DNA from: Lycorma delicatula
Lineage: Eukaryota > Arthropoda > Insecta > Hemiptera > Fulgoridae
Reading direction: 5' to 3'
Assembly (NCBI RefSeq): GCF_047948215.1
Contig: NC_134460.1
Span: forward strand, 150,220,049-150,284,048
DNA length: 64,000 nt
Below, in pieces: positions 45,610 to 56,949 of this stretch. The notes under the pieces are model-generated. The model ran no database searches. It saw nothing but the letters and a program-made list of their open reading frames with translations, and had not been told where the DNA came from. The translations under genes and the position numbers were made by a program. Numbering within the stretch: the first letter of the stretch is position 1; every line of letters begins with the position of its first letter.

Positions 45610-46914
45610 AACGAAATGAAAACAAAGGCTGCAAGACGTCTAAAAGACATCTTTTCTTTTGTGATCTAGAAGTGTATGATTTCTGTAACAAGGGGATCGC
45701 ACAAGTAGATGATTACATTGAGAATTACGCATTTTATAATTATAAAATTTTCCTTTTCTTCCTGGCATATTTTTAAGGGGTATGCAAATCCGCTAGAATA
45801 AATTTATTTCAGACGTTCAGTCTTATTTCTACTTACAGATGTTTCTTCGTTCAGAATGTAATGTTCCCCTTCGTTTGAAACATGAAGTCAAATGTATTCT
45901 ACAATTTAATAGAACTTACTTGTAGTTTTATACTCGCTGTAAATTAATAGTTTTATTTACCTAGAAAATACTTCACTTAACACTTTATGATAAATTATTT
46001 TTTTTAAATTATTATTGTTACTTTCTCAGCGGTGTATTTAAAAATGATTTTTTTTTTAACTGTTTTAAATCGTAATGTAGTTAAATTACTTTTTAACACC
46101 TCCAGCGTATTTATTTGCGCCTAGATATTTGGGACGTTGCCACTTATTCCATTTGCATCCGTTAAACTTAGTGACAAAACTTATTTTATGTGTTTTATTC
46201 ATTACTTTGTACGTTGATTATCTCATTCAAATTATTTTAAACGATTTATTTAGGTGTTCTTTAAAAACCTTAGCGACGAATCGTCCTATTTATCGAATTG
46301 AGCACCAGTTCGATGAAAGCTAGTAGTAAAATTAATTACTTATAACACCGCCTCGGTACGTAACCGTTTTTTTATCTCTCTCTCTCTCTCTCTTACAATT
46401 GAATTTCTATATTTATCGATGTTCTCACAATCTAATCTGGTACAGAGTTTATAATATTATTCGTTTCAAAATCTTTTCCTTCAAAAAACGTATAACCTAC
46501 GTCTTAATTTCATTTACTGGAACTATTAATATGCTGTATAAAATAAACGAATATGTTTACTATGCACATTAATATTTTTCACGGATTGTTTAATTATATA
46601 CCGCGTATTTTCCGTCATAATGTAGCTCAAATGCAATAAAAATAGGTATTTTATCTTAGACTACTACGCCTCCCTGTCTACTTAATTTAATTAATTTAAC
46701 GTTCATTCCACTGAAGTCCCTCCTCCAATAGTTTCTTGCATCACTCTGTAATTTAAATATCTTGGCAAACCAGCCCGATTGTATCTGAGTTGATCATTTT
46801 TTATTTTCGGGTATGTAAAATTTTACACTTACTGCTTTTATTTTTTCCTCAGAATTGACTAGTTTCAAGATCATCGGAAAATGTTTTTATAAAAATTTAA
46901 TAAAATAGTTATAA
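45610..46914. other. A+T-rich DNA with a (TC)n tract
   Basis: About 1.3 kb. A (TC)n run lies at 46375-46393. No gene is supported. Confidence 0.4.
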
Positions 46915-46916
46915 TA

Positions 46917-48053
46917 CAGGTCATCGAAAAAGTTTACAGCAGTTTAAAAAATCGTACCTCAGAAACTACTAGTGACAATCAAACGAGTATTTTTTTTTTA
47001 GAGATTCACCAACTCGGAACGTTTTATTTACATACCTTAATGTTTTAATATGAGCTCCGTGGGTCCGTCTGCAAACATCTATCCGGTAATCGACTTCTGC
47101 CCATCGTACGCGTAACTGTGGCAATAGCGGCGGTGATCCGTTCTCTTAAATGTTGTACATCCCTGATTTTTTCACTGTACGCAATGTTTTTAACATGATC
47201 CTATAAAAAAAAGGCTAGGGATGTCAAAGCTTGGTATCTCGGAGGCCAAAACACAGGACCGGCCCTATCGATCCAACGATTAGGGAATCTTAAATTAGGG
47301 AATCTTCATGGAGAGCGCGTCAAACGCCTAGCTAAAGTGCGGGGTTGCACCATCTTGTTGAAGCATTATTGTTTAATTGTTGTATACGGAGATTTCCCCG
47401 ACTGGAGCAGCTCAATAAAAATAATTTAGTTTGTCAAAGATTCCCAAAAAATAAACGTGTGGTGCAGTTTTATGTCCGATCGTATGATCGGCCCATTCAT
47501 GAGCCTACTATCACAGGGAATATTTATTTAGGGATGTTATAACCGCGTGTATTCCCGCAAGTTAACCAAATTGAACAAGAAAGTAACGTTGCTGTAACGT
47601 TTCAATAAGATGGTGCGTCCCCACAATTTAGCCTAGGCGTTCGACATGCTTTCCATGAAAGATTCCTTAATCGTTGGATCGATAGGGCCGGTCCTGTGTT
47701 TTGGCCTCCGAGAAGCCAAAATTTGATATCCCCACACCTTTTGTGTAGGGTTACGTTAAAAATTTTGTCTACAGTGAAAAAACTGGGATATACAGCATTA
47801 TGACGACGGATCACCGCTGCTATTGCCACAGTTACGGCTGCCTGTGATAATGCAGCAGACCTGGTCAGAAGTCGCTTATAGGTTGGATGTTTGCAGAGAA
47901 ACCATCGTAGCTCGTATTGAAACATTGTAAGCTACGTAAAAAAACTTTTTAAGTTGGTGAATTTAAAAAAAGAAATACTTGTTTGATTATCTGTTGTAGT
48001 TTCTCTCTGAGGTACGATTCTTTTGAATTGCTGCAAGTTTTTCCGATGACACT
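46917..48053. mobile_element. Palindromic Tc1/IS630-type transposon made of two 3' halves
   Basis: A 1137-bp element flanked by TA. Left TIR CAGGTCATCGAAAAAGTTTA; right TIR in reverse complement GTGTCATCGGAAAAACTTGC. Unusually, both ends are the 3' end of the transposase. On the minus strand 47360-47050 encodes the C-terminal third from DGATPHFS onward; on the plus strand 47400-47925 encodes NVWCSFMSDRMIGPF through DGASPQFSLGVRHAF to the C-terminus. The two arms mirror each other over about 300 bp, around a junction near 47365-47400. The 5' end and N-terminal domain are absent. Transcription through it would yield a long hairpin RNA. Confidence 0.8.
47400..47940 (+). pseudogene. DDE transposase, plus-strand arm of the palindrome
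   Basis: Blocks: LNKNNLVCQRF, KINVWCSFMSDRMIGPFMS (frameshifted from its neighbours), FPQVNQIEQESNVAVTFQ, a stop where the family has Gln, then DGASPQFSLGVRHAFHERFL with the second catalytic Asp, NRWIDRAGPVFWPPRSQNLI and a remnant C-terminus with ITAAIATVTA. SQNLISP replaces the family motif SPDLTP, removing its Asp. Multiple stops; non-functional. A 107-residue minus-strand frame here (47602-47925) is antisense. Confidence 0.8.
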
Positions 48054-48187
48054 ATATAAAGGAACATTAAAAAATTTAATTTTAAATAATCGTAAAAATA
48101 AAACAATTAATTTACATTTAGATAAATAATAATTTCTAATCGTTTTAAATTATATTGCCGTCACGTATAATTTCGGGAGTCGTCTTA

Positions 48188-49946
48188 TGCGGGTTAAACA
48201 CGTAAAACAGTTATTGGCGAGATGTATAAAAATTCTAGACAAGCTACGAGACCTTAGCAATATCAAGGGGGGAGCTGACCGATCATGTATTACGTTTTTT
48301 TTATTATTCTTTAGGTCGGTCCCGTTTGGATTATGGTTTTATCGTCTACTCTTGAGCGCGTCATGTCGTATTTAAGATGCTTGATTTTATACGCTATTTT
48401 ATTCTTCGTCTTGTCACTGGTCGGTTTAGATCAAGTCCTTTTCTTTCTTTTTCCTGTTTAGCCTCAGGTAACTACCGTTTAGATAATTCTTCAGAGAATG
48501 AATGAGGATAATATGTATGAGTGTAAATGAAGTGTAGTCTTGTACATTCTCAGTTCGACCGTTCCTGAGATGTGTGGTTAATTGAAACCCAACCACCAAA
48601 GAACACCGGTATCCACGATCTAGTATTCAAATCCGTGTAAAAATAACCGGCTTTACTAGGACTTGAACGCTGTAACTCTCGACTTCCAAATTAGCTGATT
48701 TGGGAAGGAGCGTTAACCACTAGACCAACCCGGTGACTTTAGATCAAGCCCTGTCGCAAGCGTACTTGTTGATTGCGGAGAGCCATCGCTTTGGGATGGG
48801 TGGGACCAGCTGCTGGGATCTTCCTTTGCCCGTCTTAAAGGACAACCAAATCGCCCGGTTCTTAAAGTGATCCTCGCAAACCCTGATTTCCAACGGTTTT
48901 AAAACCATCCGTGTAACACAGCACCGATGAGTGTCAGTACCCGGTTTTTAATGTACCCTTTAAATTTTGACACGCGTTCTATTTTCCTCAACCTATCCCA
49001 GTTCATATCTTCCTTGGAGACTCGACCCCGTAAATTTTAATTATAACCTCACCGTATATAATAAAAAAATTAACTCCTCTCATCTTTCAGCAAATATTTT
49101 ACCGTTTTCTATTTGAGATAAATTCCGACGCATTATTATACGCAGATGGGTGAAGCAGAATGATACCGCTTTAGCTTGGATGCGCTTTTGTTGTAAACGA
49201 CAGAAATTATGTGTTTGGTCTACTTGGTATTCTAAGTGTCTACAATGCTAAACTGTACGCCATCAATACGGCTTTAAATATCATTAAATCAAAACGTCTT
49301 CGTTTCTGTAGCGATTCAGCGATTCGTGTAGTGCTCTCCGAGCTTTAGAGGATTTGTATTCTAGACATAGTATGGTCACCGTGTTTCATAATACTATCGG
49401 TCGCTGAATCGAATCGTCACAACACCCGAGTGAATTTCTGCTACATCCCTAGCTATGCGGGAATCCTGGGTAATGAACGTGAGGATTACGCTGCTAAAGG
49501 TGCATTTAGCCGACCGTCTTTCATCACTTGAGTTGCAACTACCGATTTTATTAATTCTATTAATTATACGCTTCGGAGAAATTGGCCAGGTGACTGGATC
49601 GCTACAGCGGATAATAAACCGCGAAAAATCAAAGATTCTGTATTACTATGGGAATCTTCATACAAAAATATTCGCTGAGAGGAAGCTATCATGTGCCGAT
49701 TACCAAAGGGACATACCAGAACTACTCATGGATACCTGATGTTGACAGAAAGGCAGAAAACGCACCACTATGCGTACGATACGATTGCCGCTTGACTGTG
49801 CGCCGCATCCTTGTGGACTTCATATGTTATGCGGCCTTACGTCGAAAATTCAAATTATCGATGTTATTCGGCCCTTCCTAGGAAATAAGAATATACTAGA
49901 AGGGGTGTTGTTACTTCTAAGAAGAATCAATATACTTCATAAGATT
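48188..49946 (+). pseudogene. Jockey-type ORF2 C-terminal half with RNase H, broken
   Basis: The first part (48190-48420) reads KILDKLRDLSNIKGGADRSC and then, in another frame, ITGRFRSSPVASVLVDCGEP, reconstructed in order only across the SINE. After 48753 come LVDCGEPSLWDGWDQLLG and a decayed linker. RNase H follows: YADG at about 49138 (family YTDGS), AFVVNDRNYVFGLLGILSVY, NAKLYAINTALNII, FCSDSAIRVV with the catalytic Asp, and FCYIPSYAGILGNEREDYAA near 49435-49495. The end contains CVRYDCRLTVRRILVDFICY (49769-49830) and a final NKNILEGVLLLLRRINILHK. The order and motifs are those of insect Jockey-clade ORF2. Stops and frameshifts are scattered throughout. Confidence 0.83.
48440..48737 (-). 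repeat. SINE1 full-length copy nested in Jockey-like LINE
   Basis: A 298-bp minus-strand copy flanked by TTTAGATCAAGTCCT (48425-48439) and TTTAGATCAAGCCCT (48738-48752), a 15-bp duplication with one mismatch. Inner sequence: tail TTTCCTGTTTAGCCTCAGG at the left, head GTTAACCACTAGACCAACCC at the right. A duplicated ATGAATGAGGATAAT-like segment in the tail region also occurs in the 31.3-kb copy. The SINE is younger than the LINE it sits in. Confidence 0.93.
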
Positions 49947-50180
49947 TAATGATAAGCAATCAAAAATGTTATTTTTTCCTGTCACATGTTTTATCCTAGG
50001 GTTACGTTTCTTTTATTATTTTAGTTTTAATTTTGTTACTATCTTAGTTTTCATCTTAGTCCTGACCTTAGTTAGTATTTTAACATTTGAGAAAAGGCTT
50101 TTTTTGTTACTTTCTGACCCGGGCGATGATAACGCAAAAGCGTTTTCCCTCTCCGAAAAAAAAAATGGAAGTGTCTTAAG

Positions 50181-50320
50181 TCTTGATAGTCGTTACTTGA
50201 CACTATCAGTACTCGAGTATTGATAGTCTCAATACTCAAAGTATTGATAGTAAAGACTATGAATACTCAAGTATTGATAGTCTTTAGAGTCTTAATAGAG
50301 TAGAGTAGAGTCTTATGTTT
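50181..50320. repeat. Palindrome-rich minisatellite after the LINE
   Basis: Three to four imperfect units of about 28-34 bp built on AGTATTGATAGT, each also containing its near reverse complement (ACTATCAGTACT and AATACTCAAGTATT). A TAGAG-repeat follows at 50298-50311. It starts about 15 bp after the LINE A tail. Confidence 0.8.
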
Positions 50321-50324
50321 GATA

Positions 50325-51660
50325 GCCTTGAGATGGGGTTCTTGTGTCTTAAATCAAAACGCGCAATAACAGTGATGTAACGTAATTGTTATATTTAATA
50401 TTTCTTAGAGAGCAATATAGAATAAAATTCAGAGATAAAAATTGCAAAACATAATCTATAAAAAAATACGCTTTCAGTAATATTTAGAATCAATATAAAA
50501 AAAAAATTAAATTAAATTACGCTGATCGTTTTAGCGATAGTAAATACGTGTTTTCAATTATCGAAAACCTGCTTATAATAAAAACCAGTAGGAAAAGATT
50601 TAATTCCCTTACGTTTGAAAAATATACTTGATTAAAAAACAGCGTAAATTTAATTAATGACCAGCTGAAATATGAATATGAGTGGCCTTGATAAATTTAG
50701 TTTAATTTATAATTAATTAAAAATGTGTTTTAATGGAGCAGAAATTTTTAGTTAAGTTTACGAGGTTAGTCCTCGACATTGAGTCATACATTGACCTCCT
50801 CGACATTGAGTCGACGTAGTTGTTCTACATTGTCGAGAAAAGGTACAAAATTAATTTTATTAATATTCTGTTGCTAAGATAAAATTTTATTATCTATTTA
50901 TTATGTGCATTACATTAAAAAAAAAATCGTTTATATTAGATGTACACACACTTCATTTATTTGAGCTTGTCAAATAACCCCGCTTATGTATCATCATCCT
51001 ATTTTTGTCTTAACCTCTTAATCAGCTAGTAAAACGATGTGCAATTCTAATGATTCCCCTCTCGTTTTCTTACATTTCACTTATTTCTTATGACGTAATA
51101 TAAGTCATATGGATTTTATTTAATCTAATTGAATGTAAATTACATTTGTAATTTATATTTATAATTTTACATTATAAATGTAAATTACAGTTGAAACCAT
51201 TAAGTAAAATAAAAAAAGGAAGTAATATATTTTCATTATTACATAATTTAAATCTGCAATACTCCTATTCAATTATTTGTTTAATAACATTTTTTCCGAA
51301 TTTGTCCAGATAAAGGACTGCATACCAACTTTTATTCATTTTTTAGTATTTCTCGAATTTTATTCCTGAAGAGCCTAAAAAAAATTGTGAATTATTGGAA
51401 CAAATGAATCTTATTATTCATAATCAAATGTAAAAAAAGAACTTCGGTTTAGTCCCTTTTCGTTATTTTCTGTCCGGTTTTATCCTGGAGATTGTTTTTC
51501 TGGCGTTAATTTCATCTATCCGTTCTCTTCAGGGCACGACTTATTTATTTTTTTATCGCTAATTTTTCTGGTATAGATTCTACATAAGATTCAGTCTGTG
51601 CTAAATGAAAACGTCAAATAATAAATGAATCGTCCTTAGATTATTTACTTATTTATACGC
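50325..51660. other. A+T-rich DNA, nothing recognised
   Basis: About 1.3 kb. The only structure is a GTCCTCGACATTGAGTC-type direct repeat at 50770-50812 (TCCTCGACATTGAGT twice) with an inverted TGTCGAG nearby. Confidence 0.4.
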
Positions 51661-51668
51661 GTATCTTT

Positions 51669-52640
51669 CGAGACGGTCTATTATAACGCTACGCGGTTTG
51701 TTTATAATAGGGTAGATCTTAAAGTGAATCGAGTAGCAATAAAGTTTAAAAACCGATCGCAGATAACTTCTGCATATTTGTCCGTAAGTGGCAGATATGC
51801 TAAAAAAAAAAATTGTGGGGCTTACACGGTGTCAATGATTTCAATTTAAAAGTTATTTTAAATCGCTGTCGTTATTAAAATGCCAGGAAGACTTTTTTTG
51901 TTTCTTTTCCTCGACAAAACGTTTCCGATAAGTAGATAATTTCATTCAAAGACGCCGGTTTTAGAGTAACCGACAGTGTATATGAACAAAAACTGTACGG
52001 CCGGCCAACAGTTTTAAATCACGAAAATTTAGAAGTCCTTACATTCTTCAACGATCGCCTAGAAAGTCAGTAGAGAACATTATATCAGCAGATCAAAATA
52101 TGACACAGGATTGCCCGACTCCGGAAGAATTATATGTAATGGTTTATGCGTTTTGTTCGCGGCAGTATTCGGGTCTCGGACATTTTCTTTAGTGACGAGC
52201 ACGGTTTTGTTTTAAGGGTGACTATGTGAACAACCAGAACAACCGATGTTGGAGTGTAGAGAAGCCTCACTTTTTCCTCGATATTACATCGCATTCAAGA
52301 AAGATCGGAGTTCGGTATGCAATTTCTCAGAAAATAATAGGTGGTCCAATATTTTTTACGGAAACGGTGGCATCTGAACGCTACCAGCAGTTTATAACCG
52401 ATTTCATAGCGCTGATTAGAAGAAGATGAACGCAATTGCTGATCGTATCAAGACGAGCAAAGCCCGCATAGGGAATAAACAATGTTGCTGCTCATGAGAC
52501 CTTCGAGGAAAGGGATTCCTGCGGTCTATGGCCACCTAGGTCACCGGAGTTATATTCCGTGGATTTTTTGTATGTTTAGGATATTATTAAACTTTTAAGT
52601 GAATCATTTTCAACAAATTAATGAATTTTAGTAGCACCTA
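51669..52640 (+). pseudogene. IS630-like transposase remnant, family 3
   Basis: The element appears to start near 51669 with the block shared with 20391-20460. Plus-strand coding: weak N-terminal fragments (51900-52200, including MTQDCPTPEELYVMVYAFCS in a shifted frame), then an open segment 52226-52429 with NNQNNRCWSVEKPHFFLDIT, KIGVRYAISQKIIGGPIFF and ERYQQFITDFIALI. Next comes LWPPRSPELYSVDFLYV (about 52527-52575), in which ELYSVDF replaces the usual DLSPPDF. The QQDGA block expected in between is damaged. The gene is dead. The right boundary near 52640 is approximate. Confidence 0.72.
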
Positions 52641-52799
52641 AAGTAGTCTATATTCGTATATATTAGAATAATATTCTAATATCTATTAGAATAATATACG
52701 ACAAATATAAGAATATTACTCGTATATATTTTTTTATTAGACTGGTATACCATATTGCAGTGTCTAATAATACATGGTATATATATATTGGTATATATA

Positions 52800-53440
52800 C
52801 AGATCTAATTAGGTTGCTGCAATTTAAAAAACTCGTATCTCAGAAAGTACTAGAGATAATCAAAACGTTTTTTTTTTTACATACCTTAGAATGTTTCATT
52901 CAATATTCTCCGTCGGTCGATCTGCAAACATCCAGCAGATAATCGACTTCTGCCCAGGTCCCTTGGATCATCGCAGGCTTAACTATGGCGATAGCAGTGA
53001 TGATCCATGTTTCTAACTACCTTGAAGCAAGGAAAAAATAGTAAAATCAAGAACATGAGCATAAAAACATAAGAAAAAAATTAAACACCAAAAAACAATT
53101 CAGTAATAAAATATTATACTTAAATAAGGCTCGAAATTGTTACGTTAATTGTGAGGATGGGTCATATTTACCTTTTTGACAAATGCGCGCGTTTAGTTCC
53201 CACCACGGTCACCGCTCGATTGATTTCTTTTCAAACACGTTTAGAACACAGCGTTGGCTCCAGCTACTGAGAAGAATGGCAACGTCGCGCGCGTACGTAA
53301 AAATATATTTGAATTTTTAAACACACTGGGTCATTTTGATCCAACCTCAATGACGCCGAGTTAAAACGCGTTTTGATTATGTCTAGTAGTTTCTGAAATA
53401 CGATTTTTTTAATCTGCTGCAACCTTTTTTCGATGATCTG
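52800..53440 (-). mobile_element. Internally deleted Tc1/IS630-type element, sister of 46917-48053
   Basis: A 641-bp element flanked by TA, with right TIR CAGATCATCGAAAAAAGGTT (reverse complement) and a left end CAGATC, a small insertion and then GGTTGCTGCAATTT. Minus-strand 53010-52870 encodes the transposase C-terminus (ITAIAIVKPAM, then EVDYLLDVCR-like). The right 250 bp is the 5' leader, which is missing from the palindromic copy. It thus shows the normal order of the family: 5' leader, deletion, C-terminus. Confidence 0.77.
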
Positions 53441-53559
53441 TATAATCCGTAAATATCATCCATTGTGAGCGCCCTTCGTTGCCAAGGTTCTTTTTCTGAA
53501 GTCATGCCTTCCATTTCAAGAACTATTCATTAGAGAAAAAAGGTCCTTTTTACTTCCTT

Positions 53560-53842
53560 GTACGACGTAAAGGAAGCACTGTGATCGCGAAAAATTTCGG
53601 TTTTCAGATTTCAACGGAAATATTCATTTTGACCATCCCTGAAATCCATTTTGACTAGTTTCCACGTGACATCTATATACGTATGTATCTCGCATAACTC
53701 AAAAAAAGTTAGCCATAGGATGTTGAAATTTTGAATTTAGGACTGTTGTAACATCTAGTTGTGCACCTCCCCTTTTGATTGCAATCGACTGGACCAAAAA
53801 TGTCAAAAAAAAAGTCTCGACTCTTTTTTAACTGCAGTAATA
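53560..53842 (+). mobile_element. Family B copy 3, left part
   Basis: It begins ACTTCCTTGTACGACGTAAA and follows copy 2 to the CTTTTTTAACTGCAGTAAT block. There it is interrupted by the Tc1-like transposon. The right part resumes at 56594. Confidence 0.8.
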
Positions 53843-54129
53843 AGCCTTGTAGTTAGAAATGAGGTCTTTTGTCACGATTATATTTAGATCCATCATTCGT
53901 AGTACACAATGTGTGTATAAAGAAATAAACTTTAGTCCAGTTTATATCGTGGTCAGCGAAGGTATTTGGATAGCGTTTTTGTGCGGTCATATTATTTTAT
54001 AATTATTCATTGTTTTTTGCAATTTTTTTTTAATATGTTATTTTTTGTTTTATTTTTGTTCATGTGATATTAGTGCGGTTTTTATGGCAGAATTTTAATC
54101 CGTAGTTCAGAAAAAAATTTATAAGTCAA

Positions 54130-56352
54130 CCACGTGAAGTTTTCAATAATGTTTATGATTTTATGAAAAAAGTAGCTCTAAAAGTAGTTAAATTAACTGA
54201 CGACAAATATATAATTAGCATTCAAAAATGCGAAGAAATAACTGCTGCTGCTTGTGGGATATCAAGAACACAGGTTCAAAAACTTAGAAGAGAAAAAATA
54301 CATGATTCTTCAATCAGCATCCCAATCGTGTTCTTTCAGCACGCCGAAAAAGTGTAAATGACGTTCGAAACCTGTCAGTGGAGTGGACAGTTTTGATTTA
54401 GGTGCAGTTAAAAGAACAGTTAATGAATTTCATTCATAGAAGAATGGATTACCTATTTAAAAAAAAAATAAGACAAGAACTTAAGTCATCTGTTGATTTT
54501 TAAAGGTAGTGAATCAACTTTAGCTGTTATTTTGAAAGAGTTACGTTTCAAATGGCGTAAATTGACAATAACAGAAAACCTATCATTCAGAAATCCGATA
54601 TCAGATGGAAGAGAATTAATAGTTGCAGGCAGTGGCTAAGTACAGACAAAGCAATACTACAATTGTTTTTTTTGGATTAAACTTATGTTTTAAGTTCGCA
54701 TTGTTCGATGAAGTCGTGGTCTAATGGTATTGTTGAGGGGTACCGATTAATAAAGGTGACCGTTTAATAGTATTTCATGCTGGAGGATAAATCGGTTTTA
54801 TTCCGAACGCATTACTAACTTGGAGGGCCGCTTCGAAAAGTGGCGACTACCATGACAACATGAATACAGAAAAATCGAATCGTTAAAAATCGATTTCAAA
54901 TCTTCCACCAATGTCAGTAGTAGCTGTTGATAACGCCCCTTATCAACAGCATGATGCCTTTATCAATACAGGCATTGATAAAGCACCAATTCCTAACTTC
55001 AAAAGAAAAAATTGGCTGGAGAACCCATATTCCTTCTTTTTTTTTGTCTTCAGTCATTTGACTGGTTTGATGCAGCTCTCCAAGATTCCCTATCTGGTGC
55101 TAGTCGTTTCATTTCAGTATACCCTTCATCCTACATCCCTAACAATTTGTTTTACATATTCCAAACGTGGCCTGCCTACACAATTTTTCCCTTCTACTAG
55201 TCCTTCCAATATCAAAGCGACTATTCCAGGATGCCTTAGTATGTGGCCTATAAGTCTGTCTCTTCTTTTAACTATATTTTTCCAAACGCTTCTTTCTTCA
55301 TCTATTTGCCGCAATACCTCTTCATTTGTCACTTTATCCACCCATCTGATTTTTAACATTCTCCTATAGCACCGCATTTCAAAAGTTTCTAATCTTTTCT
55401 TCTCAGATACTCCGATCGTCCAAGTTTCACTTCCATATAAAGCGACACTCCAAACATACACTTTCAAAAATCTTTTCCTGACATTTAAATTAATTTTTGA
55501 TGTAAACAAATTATATTTCTTACTGAAGGCTCGTTTCGCTTGTGCTATTCGGCATTTTATATCGCTCCTGCTTCGTCCATCTTTAGTAATTCTACTTCCA
55601 AAATAACAAATTCTTCTACCTCCATAATCGTTTCTCCTCCTATTTTCACATTCAGTGGTCCATCTTTGTTATTTGTACTATATTTCATTACTTTTGTTTT
55701 GTTCTTGTTTATTTTCATGCGATAGTTCTTGCGTAGGACTTCATCTATGCCGTTCATTGTTTCTTCTAAATCCTTTTTACTCTCGGCTAGAATTACTATA
55801 TCATCAGCAAATCGTAGCATCTTTATCTTTTCACCTTGTACTGTTACTCCGAAACTAAATTGTTCTTTAACATCATTAACTGCTAGTTCCATGTAAAGAT
55901 TAAAAAGTAACGGAGATATTCCTTATAGTTAAAAAATTCTGAAACCACAGTTATATGAATCAGTAAAGTTACATAAAAATAAAATACAAAAATACTACTT
56001 GGATGAACTTTTGAAAAAACATGGGCATCGTGTTCTTAGACTCCCACCGTACTATTTTGATTTGAATCCGATCGACGTGGTATGGTCAGCCGTATAAATA
56101 AATGTGGCTAGTAATAACACAACATCTTCTTTCATAAATGTTGGACATTTAACTACGGAGAAAATTAATCCCATGAATGAAGATGACTGGCAAAATTGTG
56201 AAAAAGTAAAACATATTGAAAAAGAATATGAAAAACTGGAACCACTGATAGATGAAATGACAGAACGTTATATTATATGTGTAGACTCTGATAGTGAAAG
56301 TGACAGTGATTCGTTTAGCGAGGATGGTGAACTTGCTAGAAGTTTGAATTAG
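54130..56352 (+). pseudogene. Tc1-like transposase pseudogene split by LINE
   Basis: N-terminus: VALKVVKLTDDKYIISIQKC followed by EEITAAACGISRTQVQKLRR, a helix-turn-helix (54163-54300). Then decayed segments (LRFKWRKLTITENLS near 54540-54585; KGDRLIVFHAGG near 54752-54790; FIPNALLTWRAASKSGDYHD at 54796-54855). The second catalytic Asp is in VVAVDNAPYQQHDAF (54914-54960). The LINE follows. Then comes YESVKLHKNKIQKYYLDELL, the block HGHRVLRLPPYYFDLNPIDV, where the usual NPIE Glu is Asp, and an acidic/Ser-rich tail SDSESDSDSFSEDGE ending at 56352. Stops at several places; non-functional. The same family is represented by 11795-12351. Confidence 0.82.
55036..55915 (-). mobile_element. RTE-like LINE copy 3, nested in transposase
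   Basis: Minus-strand 5'-truncated LINE with a perfect 9-bp target duplication ATATTCCTT (55027-55035 and 55916-55924). The two open segments encode reverse transcriptase palm (55892-55557, KMLRFADDIVILAESKKDLE) and the C-terminal domain (55509-55126, RKRFLKVYVWSVALYGSETW onward), separated by a frameshift near 55550. About 95 percent or more identical by eye to copy 1 in the shared part, so both came from one recently active source. Confidence 0.92.
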
Positions 56353-56593
56353 ATGCATAAAGAAAATTCAAGTAAGCTTCTGTTCATTATTAAACATCAA
56401 TAATTTTGTTCAAATAAAGGTTGTAAAAGAATTAATTACTTATTTTTTATAATTAGTAAATGTAAATATGATAGTTATTACCGCCTACAATATGATAATA
56501 AGTAATACTTCGATATGATACTCAGAGTTGATGTTTTCAGGTCGAGTAGTAATACGCAGTCTGCTCGTGACGTCACAAGCTCCTACATAGGCT

Positions 56594-56945
56594 GGGCCAA
56601 GTATATCAAAATGGTATTTATTTTCATTGGTTCCAGAGATATACCCAAATAAAATTTTAATTAATGAAATATTTGGATCTTACAAGGGTAAGGCACATCG
56701 GTTCGAATCAGACTTAATTTCCTTCTTTTTTTTAATTTAAATATATCGATTTATAATAATTATTAACCTCTTGATTGTAAAATATTTTTACGATAAATAA
56801 TAATTTAATAAAAACAATGAAAAAATGAAAAAATCAGAATTTTTAATGAAATAAAATTTTATGTACTTTTCATTTTTAATAAAATGTGTATATGTAATTT
56901 AATAGTCGTACAGGGAAGTCATGTAGTGTCCACATCAAATTATTT
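56594..56945 (+). mobile_element. Family B copy 3, right part
   Basis: It resumes at TTTCATTGGTTCCAGAGATA and ends GGGAAGTCATGTAGTGTCCA, matching the end of copy 2 at 26497 and the reverse of 9131. Confidence 0.8.
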
Positions 56946-56949
56946 TATA

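Larger units (their letters stand above)
48188..50166 (+). mobile_element. Jockey-like LINE, 5'-truncated, with nested SINE1
   Basis: Plus-strand LINE ending in a 3' UTR and an A10 run at 50157-50165. Possible target duplication: GGAGTCGTCTTA (48176-48187) and GGAAGTGTCTTA (50167-50178), 10 of 12 identical. It holds the region after the reverse-transcriptase palm, an RNase H domain and the C-terminal zinc-finger-like segment. A SINE1 at 48440-48737 splits it. The length without SINE is about 1.7 kb. Confidence 0.78.
53843..56593 (+). mobile_element. Tc1-like transposon with nested LINE
   Basis: This insert occupies the gap in family B copy 3. Its ends show short inverted similarity (AGCCTTGTAG at the left, AGCCTATGTAG in reverse complement at the right). 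Without the LINE and one target copy it would be about 1.86 kb. It carries one plus-strand transposase. The exact ends are uncertain because the TIRs are short and divergent. Confidence 0.7.

Noticed and set aside
47602..47925. 107-residue minus-strand protein
   Set aside because: It is the antisense of a recognisable plus-strand transposase arm.
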